From positions 124,001 to 188,000 of the forward strand of contig NZ_FOOU01000003.1 of assembly GCF_900113275.1 (NCBI RefSeq): a stretch of DNA of 64,000 nucleotides, given 5' to 3'. The DNA is from Neptunomonas qingdaonensis. Its GTDB lineage: Bacteria > Pseudomonadota > Gammaproteobacteria > Pseudomonadales > Balneatricaceae. The notes below the pieces were generated by a model, which did not search any database, was not told the origin of the DNA, and saw only the letters and a program-made list of their open reading frames with translations. Positions 34,919-43,431 of the stretch are shown piece after piece. The translations under genes and the position numbers were made by a program. Every line of letters starts with the position of its first letter. Position 1 is the first letter of the stretch.

Positions 34919-35388
34919 CGCCTGCCGTGAATTCGGTCAAACGAGCGAAGAAAAGCTATGTTTTACATGAATATGCACATAATCCTGGTAGTGCATCTTA
35001 CGGCGAAGAAGCTGCTGTTCTGCTGCAGCAGGAACCTGCCCGGGTTTTCAAGACGTTAATGGTAGCAATGGAAGGTAATCAGAAGAAACTGGCGGTGGCG
35101 GTCGTGCCCGTCAGCGGACAGTTGAATCTTAAAGCAATGGCGCTTGCCTTACAGGTGAAAAAAGTAGTGATGGCAGAGGCTCCGGCGGCTGAGCGCAGCA
35201 GTGGATATATCGTTGGGGGTATAAGTCCGCTGGGTCAGAAAAGAGCACTGCCGACCATTATTGATGAAACGGCCAGACATTTTGCGACAATTTATTTCAG
35301 TGCAGGCAAGAGAGGGCTGGAGTTAGAAATGTCAGCAGGCGATTTGGCCATGCTGACATCTGCTGGGTTTGCGGATATAAGTCGCTAA
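34915..35388 (+). CDS. ybaK: Cys-tRNA(Pro)/Cys-tRNA(Cys) deacylase YbaK
   Basis: A trans-editing enzyme that removes cysteine from mischarged tRNA-Pro. The 157-residue protein has the YbaK fold: YVLHEYAHNP, DEPARVFKTLMV-type strand (here QQEPARVFKTLMV), the catalytic-site lysine in ALQVKKVVMA and GYIVGGISPLGQKRALPTIID. Translationally coupled to the DUF3820 gene. It ends four bases before the converging glrR stop. Confidence 0.93.
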   Translation: MTPAVNSVKRAKKSYVLHEYAHNPGSASYGEEAAVLLQQEPARVFKTLMVAMEGNQKKLAVAVVPVSGQLNLKAMALALQVKKVVMAEAPAAERSSGYIVGGISPLGQKRALPTIIDETARHFATIYFSAGKRGLELEMSAGDLAMLTSAGFADISR

Positions 35389-35392
35389 CAAC

Positions 35393-36775
35393 CTAGCTGG
35401 CATTACGGGCTTTTTGCCCTTCGTTTTCTACAGCCGGTTTGGCCGACGGTTTGAATTCTGCTGCTTCAATACTGTGTCGGTTCAGCAGTTTATAGAAATC
35501 GGTTCTGTTTCTTTGGGCTATGCGTGCGGCGTGGGTCACATTGCCTTCGGTTACCTGCATTAATTTAATCAGGTAGCGCTTTTCAAAATCAGCCCGGGCC
35601 TCGTTGAAAGAAGGGATAACCAGATCCTGGTTCGACAAGGCATTAGCAACCAGGCCTTCAGAAATAACCGGACTGGCGCTAAGTGCGACCACTTTTTCTA
35701 TAACATTCTGAAGTTGCCGGACATTTCCGGGCCACGCCGCCTGCGCCAGAAGGTGTAGGGCTCCTGGTGAAATATTGCGTACTTTTCGGTTATGTTGTTG
35801 TGTTGCTTTTGACAGGAAGTGTCGGGCAAGTACAGGAATATCTTCCGGGCGATCACGTAACGGAGGTAATTCGATGTTAACAACGTTTAAGCGATAGTAG
35901 AGATCCTCACGAAAGTCCTCGTTTTGCATGGCTTGATCAAGATTACGGTGCGTTGCTGAAATAACGCGCACGTCAATGTCGATGTTTTCAACGGAACCTA
36001 CCGGGCGGATGACCCGTTCTTGTAATACCCGGAGTAATTTTACCTGTAACGGTTGTGGCATATCTCCAATTTCATCAAGAAAGAGTGTGCCGCCATGAGC
36101 TGCCTGAAAAAGTCCAATATGATTGGAAATAGCGCCGGTGAAAGAGCCTTTAGTATGTCCGAAGAGCTCTGATTCAAGCAACTGTTCAGGTAATGCGCCA
36201 CAATTAATTGCAACAAATTTACGTTTTTCACGACGGCTGGCCTGGTGAATAGAACGCGCCATCAGCTCTTTACCACTGCCGCTGGGGCCGGTAATTAAAA
36301 CACTGACGTCGGATTCGGCAACGCGGTGCGCCTGATCTAACAAGTGCAGCATAACAGGGCTTTTAGTAATGATGTTGTCACGCCATTTCGTATTCCTGCG
36401 CCGTTCAGCAGAAACCAGCGCTGCTTTAACCGTGTCGAGTAGTTGAACTTTATCGATCGGTTTAGTCAGAAAGCCAAAGACACCTTGCTGAGTTGCCGTG
36501 ACTGCCTCAGGAATAGACCCATGTGCTGTGATAATAATCACAGGTAAGCCTGGCCAGTTTTGCTGCACATGCTTAAACAGCGTGAGTCCATCCATCTCGT
36601 CCATGCACAGATCAGTTAATACCAGATCAACACTTTCGGTCGGGAGCAGTCGCAGAGCTTCTTCGCCGCTTGCGGCTGTCAGAACCTGATATCCAGAGGC
36701 TTCCAGCCGCATTGATAACACCGATAATACACCACTGTCGTCATCAACAAGAAGAATGCGTGAATAGTGGGTCAT
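35393..36775 (-). CDS. glrR: Sigma-54-dependent response regulator GlrR (QseF)
   Basis: A 460-residue NtrC-class activator. The N-terminal receiver has acidic DDD at 11-13 and phospho-acceptor D55 (LVLTDLCMDEMDG). The AAA+ domain has Walker A GPSGSGKE, the sigma-54-contacting loop GSFTGA and Walker B GTLFLDEIGDMP; a Fis-type helix-turn-helix lies at the C-terminus (VTHAARIAQRNRTDFYKLL). It is third in the operon glrK-qseG-glrR, as in enterobacteria, where it controls envelope-related small RNAs and rpoE. Only four bases separate it from the qseG-like gene. Confidence 0.93.
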   Translation of the reverse strand: MTHYSRILLVDDDSGVLSVLSMRLEASGYQVLTAASGEEALRLLPTESVDLVLTDLCMDEMDGLTLFKHVQQNWPGLPVIIITAHGSIPEAVTATQQGVFGFLTKPIDKVQLLDTVKAALVSAERRRNTKWRDNIITKSPVMLHLLDQAHRVAESDVSVLITGPSGSGKELMARSIHQASRREKRKFVAINCGALPEQLLESELFGHTKGSFTGAISNHIGLFQAAHGGTLFLDEIGDMPQPLQVKLLRVLQERVIRPVGSVENIDIDVRVISATHRNLDQAMQNEDFREDLYYRLNVVNIELPPLRDRPEDIPVLARHFLSKATQQHNRKVRNISPGALHLLAQAAWPGNVRQLQNVIEKVVALSASPVISEGLVANALSNQDLVIPSFNEARADFEKRYLIKLMQVTEGNVTHAARIAQRNRTDFYKLLNRHSIEAAEFKPSAKPAVENEGQKARNAS

Positions 36776-36778
36776 GAT

Positions 36779-37285
36779 TTAAGGTTCCTCACGTTGACGG
36801 GTAATGGCTTGTTCAATCTGAGTGAGAGCGTCAATTTGTTGCTGCTGGGTTTCAATTGTAGCCTTGGCTATATCCAGCCGGGCTGTCACCGAGCGTAACT
36901 CTTCAATAACGGTTAAGTGTGCCTGAGTCTGCCTTAACCTGAGATAAAGGTAACGATCGGCGGTGCATGATTCGTTTGGTAGTAAAGGTAGTTGATTAAA
37001 TAAGCTTAACGATTTCTCAAGTGACGCTTGATCATTGCCCGGAGTGCTGAGTAAATTTGCGAGCCGTTCAGGAGTCGCTTTTGTCGCGTTTAGCATCTGC
37101 TTACGCGTTGCTGTGTCTGCAGTAATGTAGATATGCTGATCTTCAAGAAACTGGCTAACCGACTCCTCGGGTAAAAAACAGTTGGCTGGCAAGACTTCTG
37201 TCAGCTTCTGTAGGTTAGGAACTGATTGGCAACCTCCTAACAAGAGAACAGGTAAAATGATAATTAGTACAGATTGTTTAGTCAT
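36779..37285 (-). CDS. qseG: QseG-like outer-membrane lipoprotein
   Basis: A 168-residue protein with a lipoprotein signal (lipobox LLGGC, Cys19) and no Asp at +2, so an outer-membrane location is likely. The mature part is helical, with a C-terminal coiled coil (SVTARLDIAKATIETQQQQ). It sits between glrK and glrR in the place occupied by qseG (yfhG) in enterobacteria, whose product binds the periplasmic domain of QseE/GlrK and stimulates it. Sequence similarity is modest, so identification rests mainly on position and architecture. Confidence 0.75.
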   Translation of the reverse strand: MTKQSVLIIILPVLLLGGCQSVPNLQKLTEVLPANCFLPEESVSQFLEDQHIYITADTATRKQMLNATKATPERLANLLSTPGNDQASLEKSLSLFNQLPLLPNESCTADRYLYLRLRQTQAHLTVIEELRSVTARLDIAKATIETQQQQIDALTQIEQAITRQREEP

Positions 37286-37316
37286 ATAGGTAGCTTACTT
37301 CAAATAGGCAACTAGG

Positions 37317-38714
37317 TTATATAGGTTCTAAAGGTAAACACAGGCGAAAAACTATTTTACCCTCTTTATTGGTATGTAATGTAAGTTTACCATGCATTGC
37401 CTTGCTAGCCTCCATTGCAATGCTTAAACCTATCCCTGTACCTTTTAAAGGACCGGTACGCTTTTTTTTGCCTTGATAAAAGGGTTCAAATAGCTTTTCT
37501 GCATCGTCAGAGGGGATAGCCGATCCGTTATTTTCAACATCGAGTATCAGTTTCTTACCTGAGATGCGGGCAGCAATAATGACATGTCCATTTTGACTAC
37601 TATAGTAAATGGCATTGGACACTAGGTTGCCGAGTATACGGTGCAACATGCCAGGATCTGATTGAATCACATGTGAGGTTTGTGGAAGTGTCAGTTGTAT
37701 CGACTTTTCTGAGATTATCAGCTGTAACGGTGTCACCGCTTTCATGATGGCTTTATGTATATCTACAGGCTGTAATTCTATCTGGTGTGATTGTTGAAGC
37801 CGGTTATAGTCAAGTAATTGCTCGATCAGGGTTTGTAAATTGATACTACTCGTCTGAATGAGTGAGACGACATGGTGCTGTTGTTTATTGAGTAACCCTG
37901 GTACTTCTTCAGAGAGTAAATCAGCGCCTTCCCGAAGAGTGGTTAAAGGCGTTTTCAGTTCATGCGATATGTGTTGAATGAAGTTAAGCTTCATTTGCTC
38001 TAATTCTTGCAGATGTTGATCTAGCCAGAGAATTTTATTATTCAGTGTCACAATTTCCATCGGTCCGCGAATAGGGGCGGCAGGTAAATCCTCGCGGCGT
38101 CCGATGGCCTGAATACGGCTGATGAGTTCAGCGATTGGTCGGGTAATCGCTGTTGAGAAAAACAGCATTAATCCGAGAGTGGCTAACACCAGTAATGAGG
38201 TTTGCCACCAGAGCGCTTGTCGGTTGAGGCGTGCCTTTTCTTGCAGACTGTTCAGCTCTGCTTCCATTTTCTTGTAGCTTTCTTCTGCCTGGTCGCGGGC
38301 TAGTTGTGGCAGCGTATCAATGCTTTCATCTAAAGGATTGGTTTGAACGGCTAAAAAAAGCTTCTCAAAACGCTGTCTATGTTGACTCTGTTCGGCGAGG
38401 AACATTTGAATGGATAACTGATTGTTAAAATTTTCAATCTGCTCATCCAGACGTTCTTTAATTGCAGGAAGTTCAACAATACGAAATTGAGTGGCTGAGC
38501 GGACAATATCTTCTGCTAAGCGTTCAAACATATTGTTTTGCTGGCTGAGTTGCAGTGCCATATGGGTCTGGCGATAACTCTCTTGCAGCTGGTTTTCAAG
38601 CACGTTGCTGGTTTTATACAGCATATAACCAATAGGACTAATGATCAGAAAAAAGGCAATGAATACCAATTGTCTCAAGGAACGCGGCTGCCAAACCCAG
38701 GAGGACAGTATCAT
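37317..38714 (-). CDS. glrK: Sensor histidine kinase GlrK (QseE)
   Basis: A 465-residue membrane kinase: helices at about 15-33 and 169-189, periplasmic coiled helical bundle between, HAMP at about 190-240, phospho-acceptor H251 in FIQHISHELKTPLTTLREG and a GHKL ATPase with NLVSNAIYYS, DVENNGSAI and GTGIGLSIAMEASKA. First gene of the operon. The upstream gap (38715-38841) shows no clear sigma-54 -24/-12 element or GlmY-like small RNA, both of which are found near glrK in E. coli. Confidence 0.92.
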   Translation of the reverse strand: MILSSWVWQPRSLRQLVFIAFFLIISPIGYMLYKTSNVLENQLQESYRQTHMALQLSQQNNMFERLAEDIVRSATQFRIVELPAIKERLDEQIENFNNQLSIQMFLAEQSQHRQRFEKLFLAVQTNPLDESIDTLPQLARDQAEESYKKMEAELNSLQEKARLNRQALWWQTSLLVLATLGLMLFFSTAITRPIAELISRIQAIGRREDLPAAPIRGPMEIVTLNNKILWLDQHLQELEQMKLNFIQHISHELKTPLTTLREGADLLSEEVPGLLNKQQHHVVSLIQTSSINLQTLIEQLLDYNRLQQSHQIELQPVDIHKAIMKAVTPLQLIISEKSIQLTLPQTSHVIQSDPGMLHRILGNLVSNAIYYSSQNGHVIIAARISGKKLILDVENNGSAIPSDDAEKLFEPFYQGKKKRTGPLKGTGIGLSIAMEASKAMHGKLTLHTNKEGKIVFRLCLPLEPI

Positions 38715-38841
38715 ATTGCCTTATTCTCTTTTTCGAATGATGAGCTGATTATCCTTACTTTTACCCTTTAGGTTAAGTGTAATGTGGGAAAATTGCTTTT
38801 TTCGCTTCTATTGTACTGATATTTTTTGATTTGAATGTTAT

Positions 38842-39156
38842 TCAGATGGTTTGAAGCGACGCAAAGGTTAGTAATATTTTTAACTGGCTGGCATTCATTT
38901 TTTTAGGTGCATTTAGCTCATTCATGCTCAGTAAGCCATTTTGATCAAGATCCAATTGCATGAAGCGATCAGCAATTTCTGTCTCTGCCATAGCTTCCAG
39001 ATAATTGAGACGTCCATCTTTATCATTATCAAGGTTTAACATAATGGTTTCTGGATTAAGATACTCACTTACGTCTGCATCTGATGATTGGGTGGTTGCA
39101 ACTGCCAGAGGTATGCTGATTAATATTGATAATGTGAGTGCCAGTAATAAACGCAT
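38842..39156 (-). CDS. Small exported EF-hand protein
   Basis: ATG at 39156 has GGAG eight bases upstream and starts a signal peptide (MRLLLALTLSILISIPLAVA), so it is preferred over the longer open frame. The 104-residue product has two canonical EF-hand loops, DNDKDGRLNYLE (43-54) and DLDQNGLLSMNE (69-80), with calcium ligands in place. Probably a periplasmic calcium-binding protein. Same strand as glrK, 127 bases upstream of it, so possibly part of the same transcript. Confidence 0.8.
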   Translation of the reverse strand: MRLLLALTLSILISIPLAVATTQSSDADVSEYLNPETIMLNLDNDKDGRLNYLEAMAETEIADRFMQLDLDQNGLLSMNELNAPKKMNASQLKILLTFASLQTI

Positions 39157-39680
39157 TGAAAAATCTCCATTGAAAAATGATATTCCTGTGAAACCTGTAT
39201 CAATTTTCATGCCCGTATTTTTAAATATATATATTTCAATACGTTAGGCTATATTTTTTACTTTTTTAGCGTTTATTGTTAATGCATAGTAAAAAAGTGT
39301 CTCTAATAAAAGTCTGTTGCTTGTTTTTAGATAAATAGTACTTATAAAACAGATAGATACAGCGTCTCTTATCGGAGACTTTTTTAGGAAGTCCAACAAG
39401 GCACGTTTATAGATAACCTCTATTCAAGCGTGTTGATGAAGGGCGCGGGCATATGAAATACTGCTGTGCAGCGGGTGCTGAAGCGCACACGGCTGGCTCT
39501 GAGCAGGGAAAAGGTTTTTTGCAGTTGTTCAGGTTGCCGCTACGTTTTCGCTGGGTATCTTTTCGTCAATAAACTCAGGCATCATCTATTCAAACTTTAA
39601 AAAACTTTACATTTTATCTACTTATATGGGCATGCCATTCAGGCGTATCATCTTATTCGTTTTAAAATAAGGACGGTACG
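39157..39680. other. 524-base intergenic region
   Basis: Divergent gap between the EF-hand gene and the ferric-reductase gene. The left half is AT-rich and contains a terminator-like hairpin on the + strand (39364-39385) with no + strand gene before it. The right half holds a 39-codon open frame (39453-39572) with basic C-terminus and no clear ribosome site, which I do not call a gene. Promoters for both flanking genes must lie here, but none matches consensus well. Confidence 0.5.
39364..39385 (+). terminator. Orphan terminator-like hairpin
   Basis: GTCTC (39364-39368) pairs with GAGAC (39375-39379) around TTATCG and is followed by six T. The stem is only five base pairs. There is no + strand gene upstream of it within about 4 kb, so it may end an unannotated small RNA. 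Confidence 0.4.
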
Positions 39681-41015
39681 ATGAAACCCATTAAATTGAC
39701 CTTGCTTGCTTCGTTATTATTGCTGACTGGCCTGTGGATGATGGCAGATACTTTTTTACCTCAACCGCTGACCTATTTCTCTTTCAGGGCGGTATTCGTT
39801 CAATATAGTGGTGTGCTGGCGATGGGTGTAATGAGCATCGCAATGCTGCTTGCTCTGCGTCCGGTGATACTTGAGCCATACCTTAACGGCCTGGATAAAA
39901 TGTATCGGCTGCATAAGTGGCTCGGCATTAGTGCGCTGCTGTTTGCTGTACTGCACTGGTGGTTCGCTAAAGGCACAAAGTGGATGGTGGGCTGGGGTTG
40001 GTTGAGTAAACCTGACCGGGGTCGACGTCCTGAAGAAACATTGAGCTGGTTAGAAACGACGTTGCGTTCTTTGCGAGGGCTGGCGGAGTCGGTCGGCGAA
40101 TGGACTTTTTATGCGGCGGCGCTATTAATCTTGTTAGCATTGATTAAATGGGTACCCTACCGGTTTTTCCAAAAAACGCATAAGTTGATGGCACCTGTTT
40201 ATCTGCTGCTGGTTTTCCACTCCGTGGTGTTGATGGACTTTGCTTACTGGATGCAACCTGTCGGTATGCTGCTGGCGCTGTTTATGTTAGTGGGCTGTTA
40301 TGCCGCTGCGTTGGTGTTGTTTAATCAGGTTGGTGTCTCACGCAAGGTTCGTGGAGCCGTGGCTTCGATCGAATATTATCCTGAGTTACAGGTATTGGAA
40401 ACAGCCATCAATTTAGAAAAGGGATGGAATGGTCATAAAGCGGGACAATTTGCTTTTGTTTCATCTAAGCGGCATGAAGGCGCGCATCCTTATACTATCG
40501 CTTCCGCCTGGGATTCTGTGAATCAGCAGATTGTATTTATTACTAAAGAGTTGGGAGATCATACAAAAACTTTACGTGAGTACCTTAAAGTCGGTACACC
40601 CGTTACCGTGGAGGGGCCCTATGGGTGCTTTGACTTCAGTGATGCACAGCCGCGCCAGATATGGATCGGAGCAGGTATTGGTATAACGCCTTTTGTAGCC
40701 AGAATGAAGCAGTTAGCAGTCACACCTGGCAAGCAACATGTGGATCTGTTCCACCCAACGGCGGAGTTATCTGATAAGGCGATTGCGAAGCTCAAAGAGG
40801 ATGCAAAAGCCGCCGGTGTTAATCTGCATATCCTGGTCAGTGCTAAAGACGGGCGTCTTAGCGGTCAGCGTATTCGTGAAAGTGTTCCCGAATGGCAGTA
40901 TGCCAGCGTCTGGTTTTGTGGCCCCTCAGCTTTTGGCCAGAGTTTGCGGCAGGATCTTATTGCTAACGGGATGGCCGGGGAGAGGTTTCATCAGGAGTTG
41001 TTCGAAATGCGTTAG
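39681..41015 (+). CDS. Ferric-reductase-like transmembrane flavocytochrome
   Basis: A 444-residue NOX/FRE-type protein. The N-terminal 220 residues hold about six helices with two histidine pairs for bis-heme b ligation: HKWLGISALLFAVLH and HKLMAPVYLLLVFH. The C-terminal half is a ferredoxin-NADP reductase module with FAD motif HPYTIAS, nucleotide motif GAGIGITPFVARM and CGPSAFGQSLRQ. It should move electrons from NAD(P)H across the inner membrane to an external acceptor such as Fe(III) or oxygen; the acceptor is unknown. AAGGACGG lies before the ATG. Confidence 0.87.
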   Translation: MKPIKLTLLASLLLLTGLWMMADTFLPQPLTYFSFRAVFVQYSGVLAMGVMSIAMLLALRPVILEPYLNGLDKMYRLHKWLGISALLFAVLHWWFAKGTKWMVGWGWLSKPDRGRRPEETLSWLETTLRSLRGLAESVGEWTFYAAALLILLALIKWVPYRFFQKTHKLMAPVYLLLVFHSVVLMDFAYWMQPVGMLLALFMLVGCYAAALVLFNQVGVSRKVRGAVASIEYYPELQVLETAINLEKGWNGHKAGQFAFVSSKRHEGAHPYTIASAWDSVNQQIVFITKELGDHTKTLREYLKVGTPVTVEGPYGCFDFSDAQPRQIWIGAGIGITPFVARMKQLAVTPGKQHVDLFHPTAELSDKAIAKLKEDAKAAGVNLHILVSAKDGRLSGQRIRESVPEWQYASVWFCGPSAFGQSLRQDLIANGMAGERFHQELFEMR

Positions 41016-41220
41016 ATTTTTCAGGCCTTGTGCGAGCGGTTCCTCATTGAGGCCGGGTAACGCACAGATTGCTGAACAGGCGTCCCGCCCTTGTGGAAGG
41101 AGGGCATAGCGTTATTTTCAATCCATCAGAAAATTATAAAAAGATTCCGGCGGCGAAGGTAAAGCGTTTCCTGCGTCGGGCTTGGCCGCACCAGACCCGT
41201 GTTGTTAAGTCCTCAGTCAG

Positions 41221-41820
41221 CTAGGCTCTCGCTTGATGCAGAGAAGACAGCAGATGGCTGACAATGACTGAATATATCATGGGGTCAGGTCGTGTCGTGC
41301 TCATTACACGTAATCCCCATATGCCGGTCATCAGCATTTTGGCCAGGCTATCGCAATCGGTATCTATTTTGAGATCACCTTTTAAGCGACTGTTTTCAAG
41401 TGAAATATAAAAGCAATGCTCAATACGATTGAGGTATTGAGTGATTTTCGCACGTATTTCATCATCTTCAGTGGCTAGTTCCAGCATGGTATTTACCATG
41501 AGGCAGCCTTTGCCGATTTTGTCACATTCAATGTCCTGACAAAAACGTAGGAAAAAATTGCTGATAGCATCGATCGAGGAATCTGAATCTGATTGTTCCA
41601 TGCATTCGCTGATGCGTGTTAAGCTGCGATTCGCGTAAATATCGATAACCTCAAGAAACAAACCCCGCTTGCTCTTAAAGGCGCCGTATAAAGAGCCGGG
41701 TTTAAGATGGGTCGCATTGACAAGATCAGTCACAGATGTGGCGGTATACCCCGTTCTCCAAAACACGTCCATGGCTTTGATGAGAACTTCGCTTCTATCA
41801 AATTCTGCTGGTCTTGCCAT
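41221..41820 (-). CDS. TetR/AcrR family transcriptional regulator
   Basis: A 199-residue regulator with N-terminal helix-turn-helix (TSVTDLVNATHLKPGSLYGAF; core LKPGSLYGAFKSKRGLFLEV) and a helical ligand-binding C-terminus containing CDKIGKGCLMVNTMLELA, similar to regulators of redox or electrophile response. It converges on the ferric-reductase gene and diverges from a lipoprotein gene. Its operator is not evident: the 88-base divergent gap is AT-rich with no clean palindrome. Target genes are unknown. Confidence 0.87.
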   Translation of the reverse strand: MARPAEFDRSEVLIKAMDVFWRTGYTATSVTDLVNATHLKPGSLYGAFKSKRGLFLEVIDIYANRSLTRISECMEQSDSDSSIDAISNFFLRFCQDIECDKIGKGCLMVNTMLELATEDDEIRAKITQYLNRIEHCFYISLENSRLKGDLKIDTDCDSLAKMLMTGIWGLRVMSTTRPDPMIYSVIVSHLLSSLHQARA

Positions 41821-41908
41821 TAAGATGCTGTCCTGAGGTAATTACGGTGAGTATACATTTTATATATTTACAGTTTACTTATGGTACATAGAAAGGGTTT
41901 CGTCAACT

Positions 41909-42871
41909 ATGCAGAGGATAAATAAGTTTTCTGTTTTTTTTATTTTAGTATCGACTGTTCTTTCCGGCTGTGTTGATTCTTTGGGAATTAAACCCGCTAA
42001 TGATCAGGTTGAATTTGTCAGAGGGATTGTTAGTAAAGAGGTCGCTGGCTATGTTATGACCCCTTGCTATAGTCAGGAAAGGCGTAAGTTGCATGATGCG
42101 CGAGGGCTGCTGGCTAAAAGGTTTACAGAGCAGTTTCGCGGCGTTGGCATTCCGGTTTATATGGAAATGCAAGCAGAGCAGGGCACTGATCTGGTGTGGC
42201 GTGTCGATGATGTAATGCTCGCCGGCGGAGGTAGTCAGATGTGCCGGATTGATCTGTCGGGTATCCGTTTTCGTGCTGAAGGTAGTGAGCCCTCATGGCT
42301 GACCGATATTTTAACGGATAGCGTGCGTATCCAGTCTTATGAAAACCTGCGCACTTTACATTTTTCAGTTGATGAGTTTGAGGGGCAACAAGGCGTTTGG
42401 CAGGGCGATCTTAAAAGCGTCAGAGGCCAGTCTCATTCATTTCGGTTAGTCGTTCGGGATCAGTCCTGTAAGGGGGTTGGGAATGTCTGGTATCGGTGGA
42501 GTGCTGAGTTATCATTGGACGGTGATCTCTTTTATGGATGCGCGCGCCGCGGTGATTTGACAAATCGTGCCTTGCTGGGACGATATAGTAACGAATTAAG
42601 TAAGAATGAGGCATTTGTTGTTCTTGATTTGTTAACAGACAATGTTGCCAATATGCTGCTGGACTATCGTAATGGGCAATCGCTTATTGTGATGCAGGGA
42701 GAGTGGCAGTGGAAGAGTAACGACAAATTGGTACTGCATTTTACTCAGCAGGATGGTCGGGAGCAGGAGTCTTTTCTACTGTTTAAGCGGACTCGCTCCG
42801 GCGGTTTTGTTCAGCAAGGATTTTCGCCTGAATTTGGGCGGGCGAGCTTTGAGTTAAAGCGTTCCGAATAG
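41909..42871 (+). CDS. Lipoprotein with COG3650-like domain
   Basis: A 320-residue lipoprotein (lipobox VLSGC, Cys21). The region around residues 185-215, VVRDQSCKGVGNVWYRWSAELSLDGDLFYGCARRGDL (core VWYRWSAELSLDGDLFYGCA), resembles the COG3650/uncharacterised membrane protein family with two conserved cysteines. The last 90 residues (QGEWQWKSNDKLVLHFT) look like an NlpE/META-type beta-barrel repeat. Probably in the envelope; function is unknown. It abuts the convergent DnaJ-domain gene (stop 42871, next stop 42872). Confidence 0.7.
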   Translation: MQRINKFSVFFILVSTVLSGCVDSLGIKPANDQVEFVRGIVSKEVAGYVMTPCYSQERRKLHDARGLLAKRFTEQFRGVGIPVYMEMQAEQGTDLVWRVDDVMLAGGGSQMCRIDLSGIRFRAEGSEPSWLTDILTDSVRIQSYENLRTLHFSVDEFEGQQGVWQGDLKSVRGQSHSFRLVVRDQSCKGVGNVWYRWSAELSLDGDLFYGCARRGDLTNRALLGRYSNELSKNEAFVVLDLLTDNVANMLLDYRNGQSLIVMQGEWQWKSNDKLVLHFTQQDGREQESFLLFKRTRSGGFVQQGFSPEFGRASFELKRSE

Positions 42872-43345
42872 TTATTCTTTTAACAGCAATGCTCTGGCTT
42901 CATTAATTTGAGCGGCCAGGAAACTATTACCACCGTGATCAGGGTGAAGCTTTTGCATGAGTTTTCGGTGTGCCCGAATAACCTCTTCTGAGGTACAGCC
43001 CTCCTCTAAACCAAGAATTTTCAGCGCGTCCTGCCGGGTCATCTGAAAGCCGCTGCTGCTGTTTTTCTGGGTGTTTGCTGTTTTTCGATTACCAAATATA
43101 TAGCGTAAAAAAGGGATTGCCCTTAACACGGCGCTGTACTTTTTCAATAGCAGGAAGAAGCCGGCTACTAAGGCTCCCATCCAGGGAAGGCGCCCGGTAA
43201 CTGTCAGAATTACGATGATAGCTACTAATAAAAGAATCAGTATTTTAAAAGCTACAGCACCTCTGCGATGTGCCGGTACCGTTTTCATCCACAACATTCC
43301 TGCTATCAGCAGGGTTCCTAAAATGATGATAACAACAGGACTCAT
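42872..43345 (-). CDS. Membrane-anchored DnaJ-domain protein
   Basis: A 157-residue protein with two or three N-terminal membrane helices (about 3-20, 32-50, 54-70) and a C-terminal J domain with H134-P135-D136 in QKLHPDHGGN, preceded by ILGLEEGCTSEEVIRAHRKL. The architecture is like Tim14/Pam18-type or DjlA-like co-chaperones, in which the J domain stimulates DnaK at the cytoplasmic face. The C-terminal position of the J domain is as in other short TM-J proteins of gammaproteobacteria. Confidence 0.88.
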   Translation of the reverse strand: MSPVVIIILGTLLIAGMLWMKTVPAHRRGAVAFKILILLLVAIIVILTVTGRLPWMGALVAGFFLLLKKYSAVLRAIPFLRYIFGNRKTANTQKNSSSGFQMTRQDALKILGLEEGCTSEEVIRAHRKLMQKLHPDHGGNSFLAAQINEARALLLKE

Positions 43346-43431
43346 AGCGTACTCAATGGCTAAATTGTCATAACAGAATATAGTGACAATCAGCCATAGG
43401 GAAGCGCTTTATTGTGGGGGTATCCATTGAG

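Noticed and set aside
38715-39680. GlmY/GlmZ small RNA next to glrK
   Set aside because: No sequence resembling the enterobacterial RNAs could be recognised on either strand.
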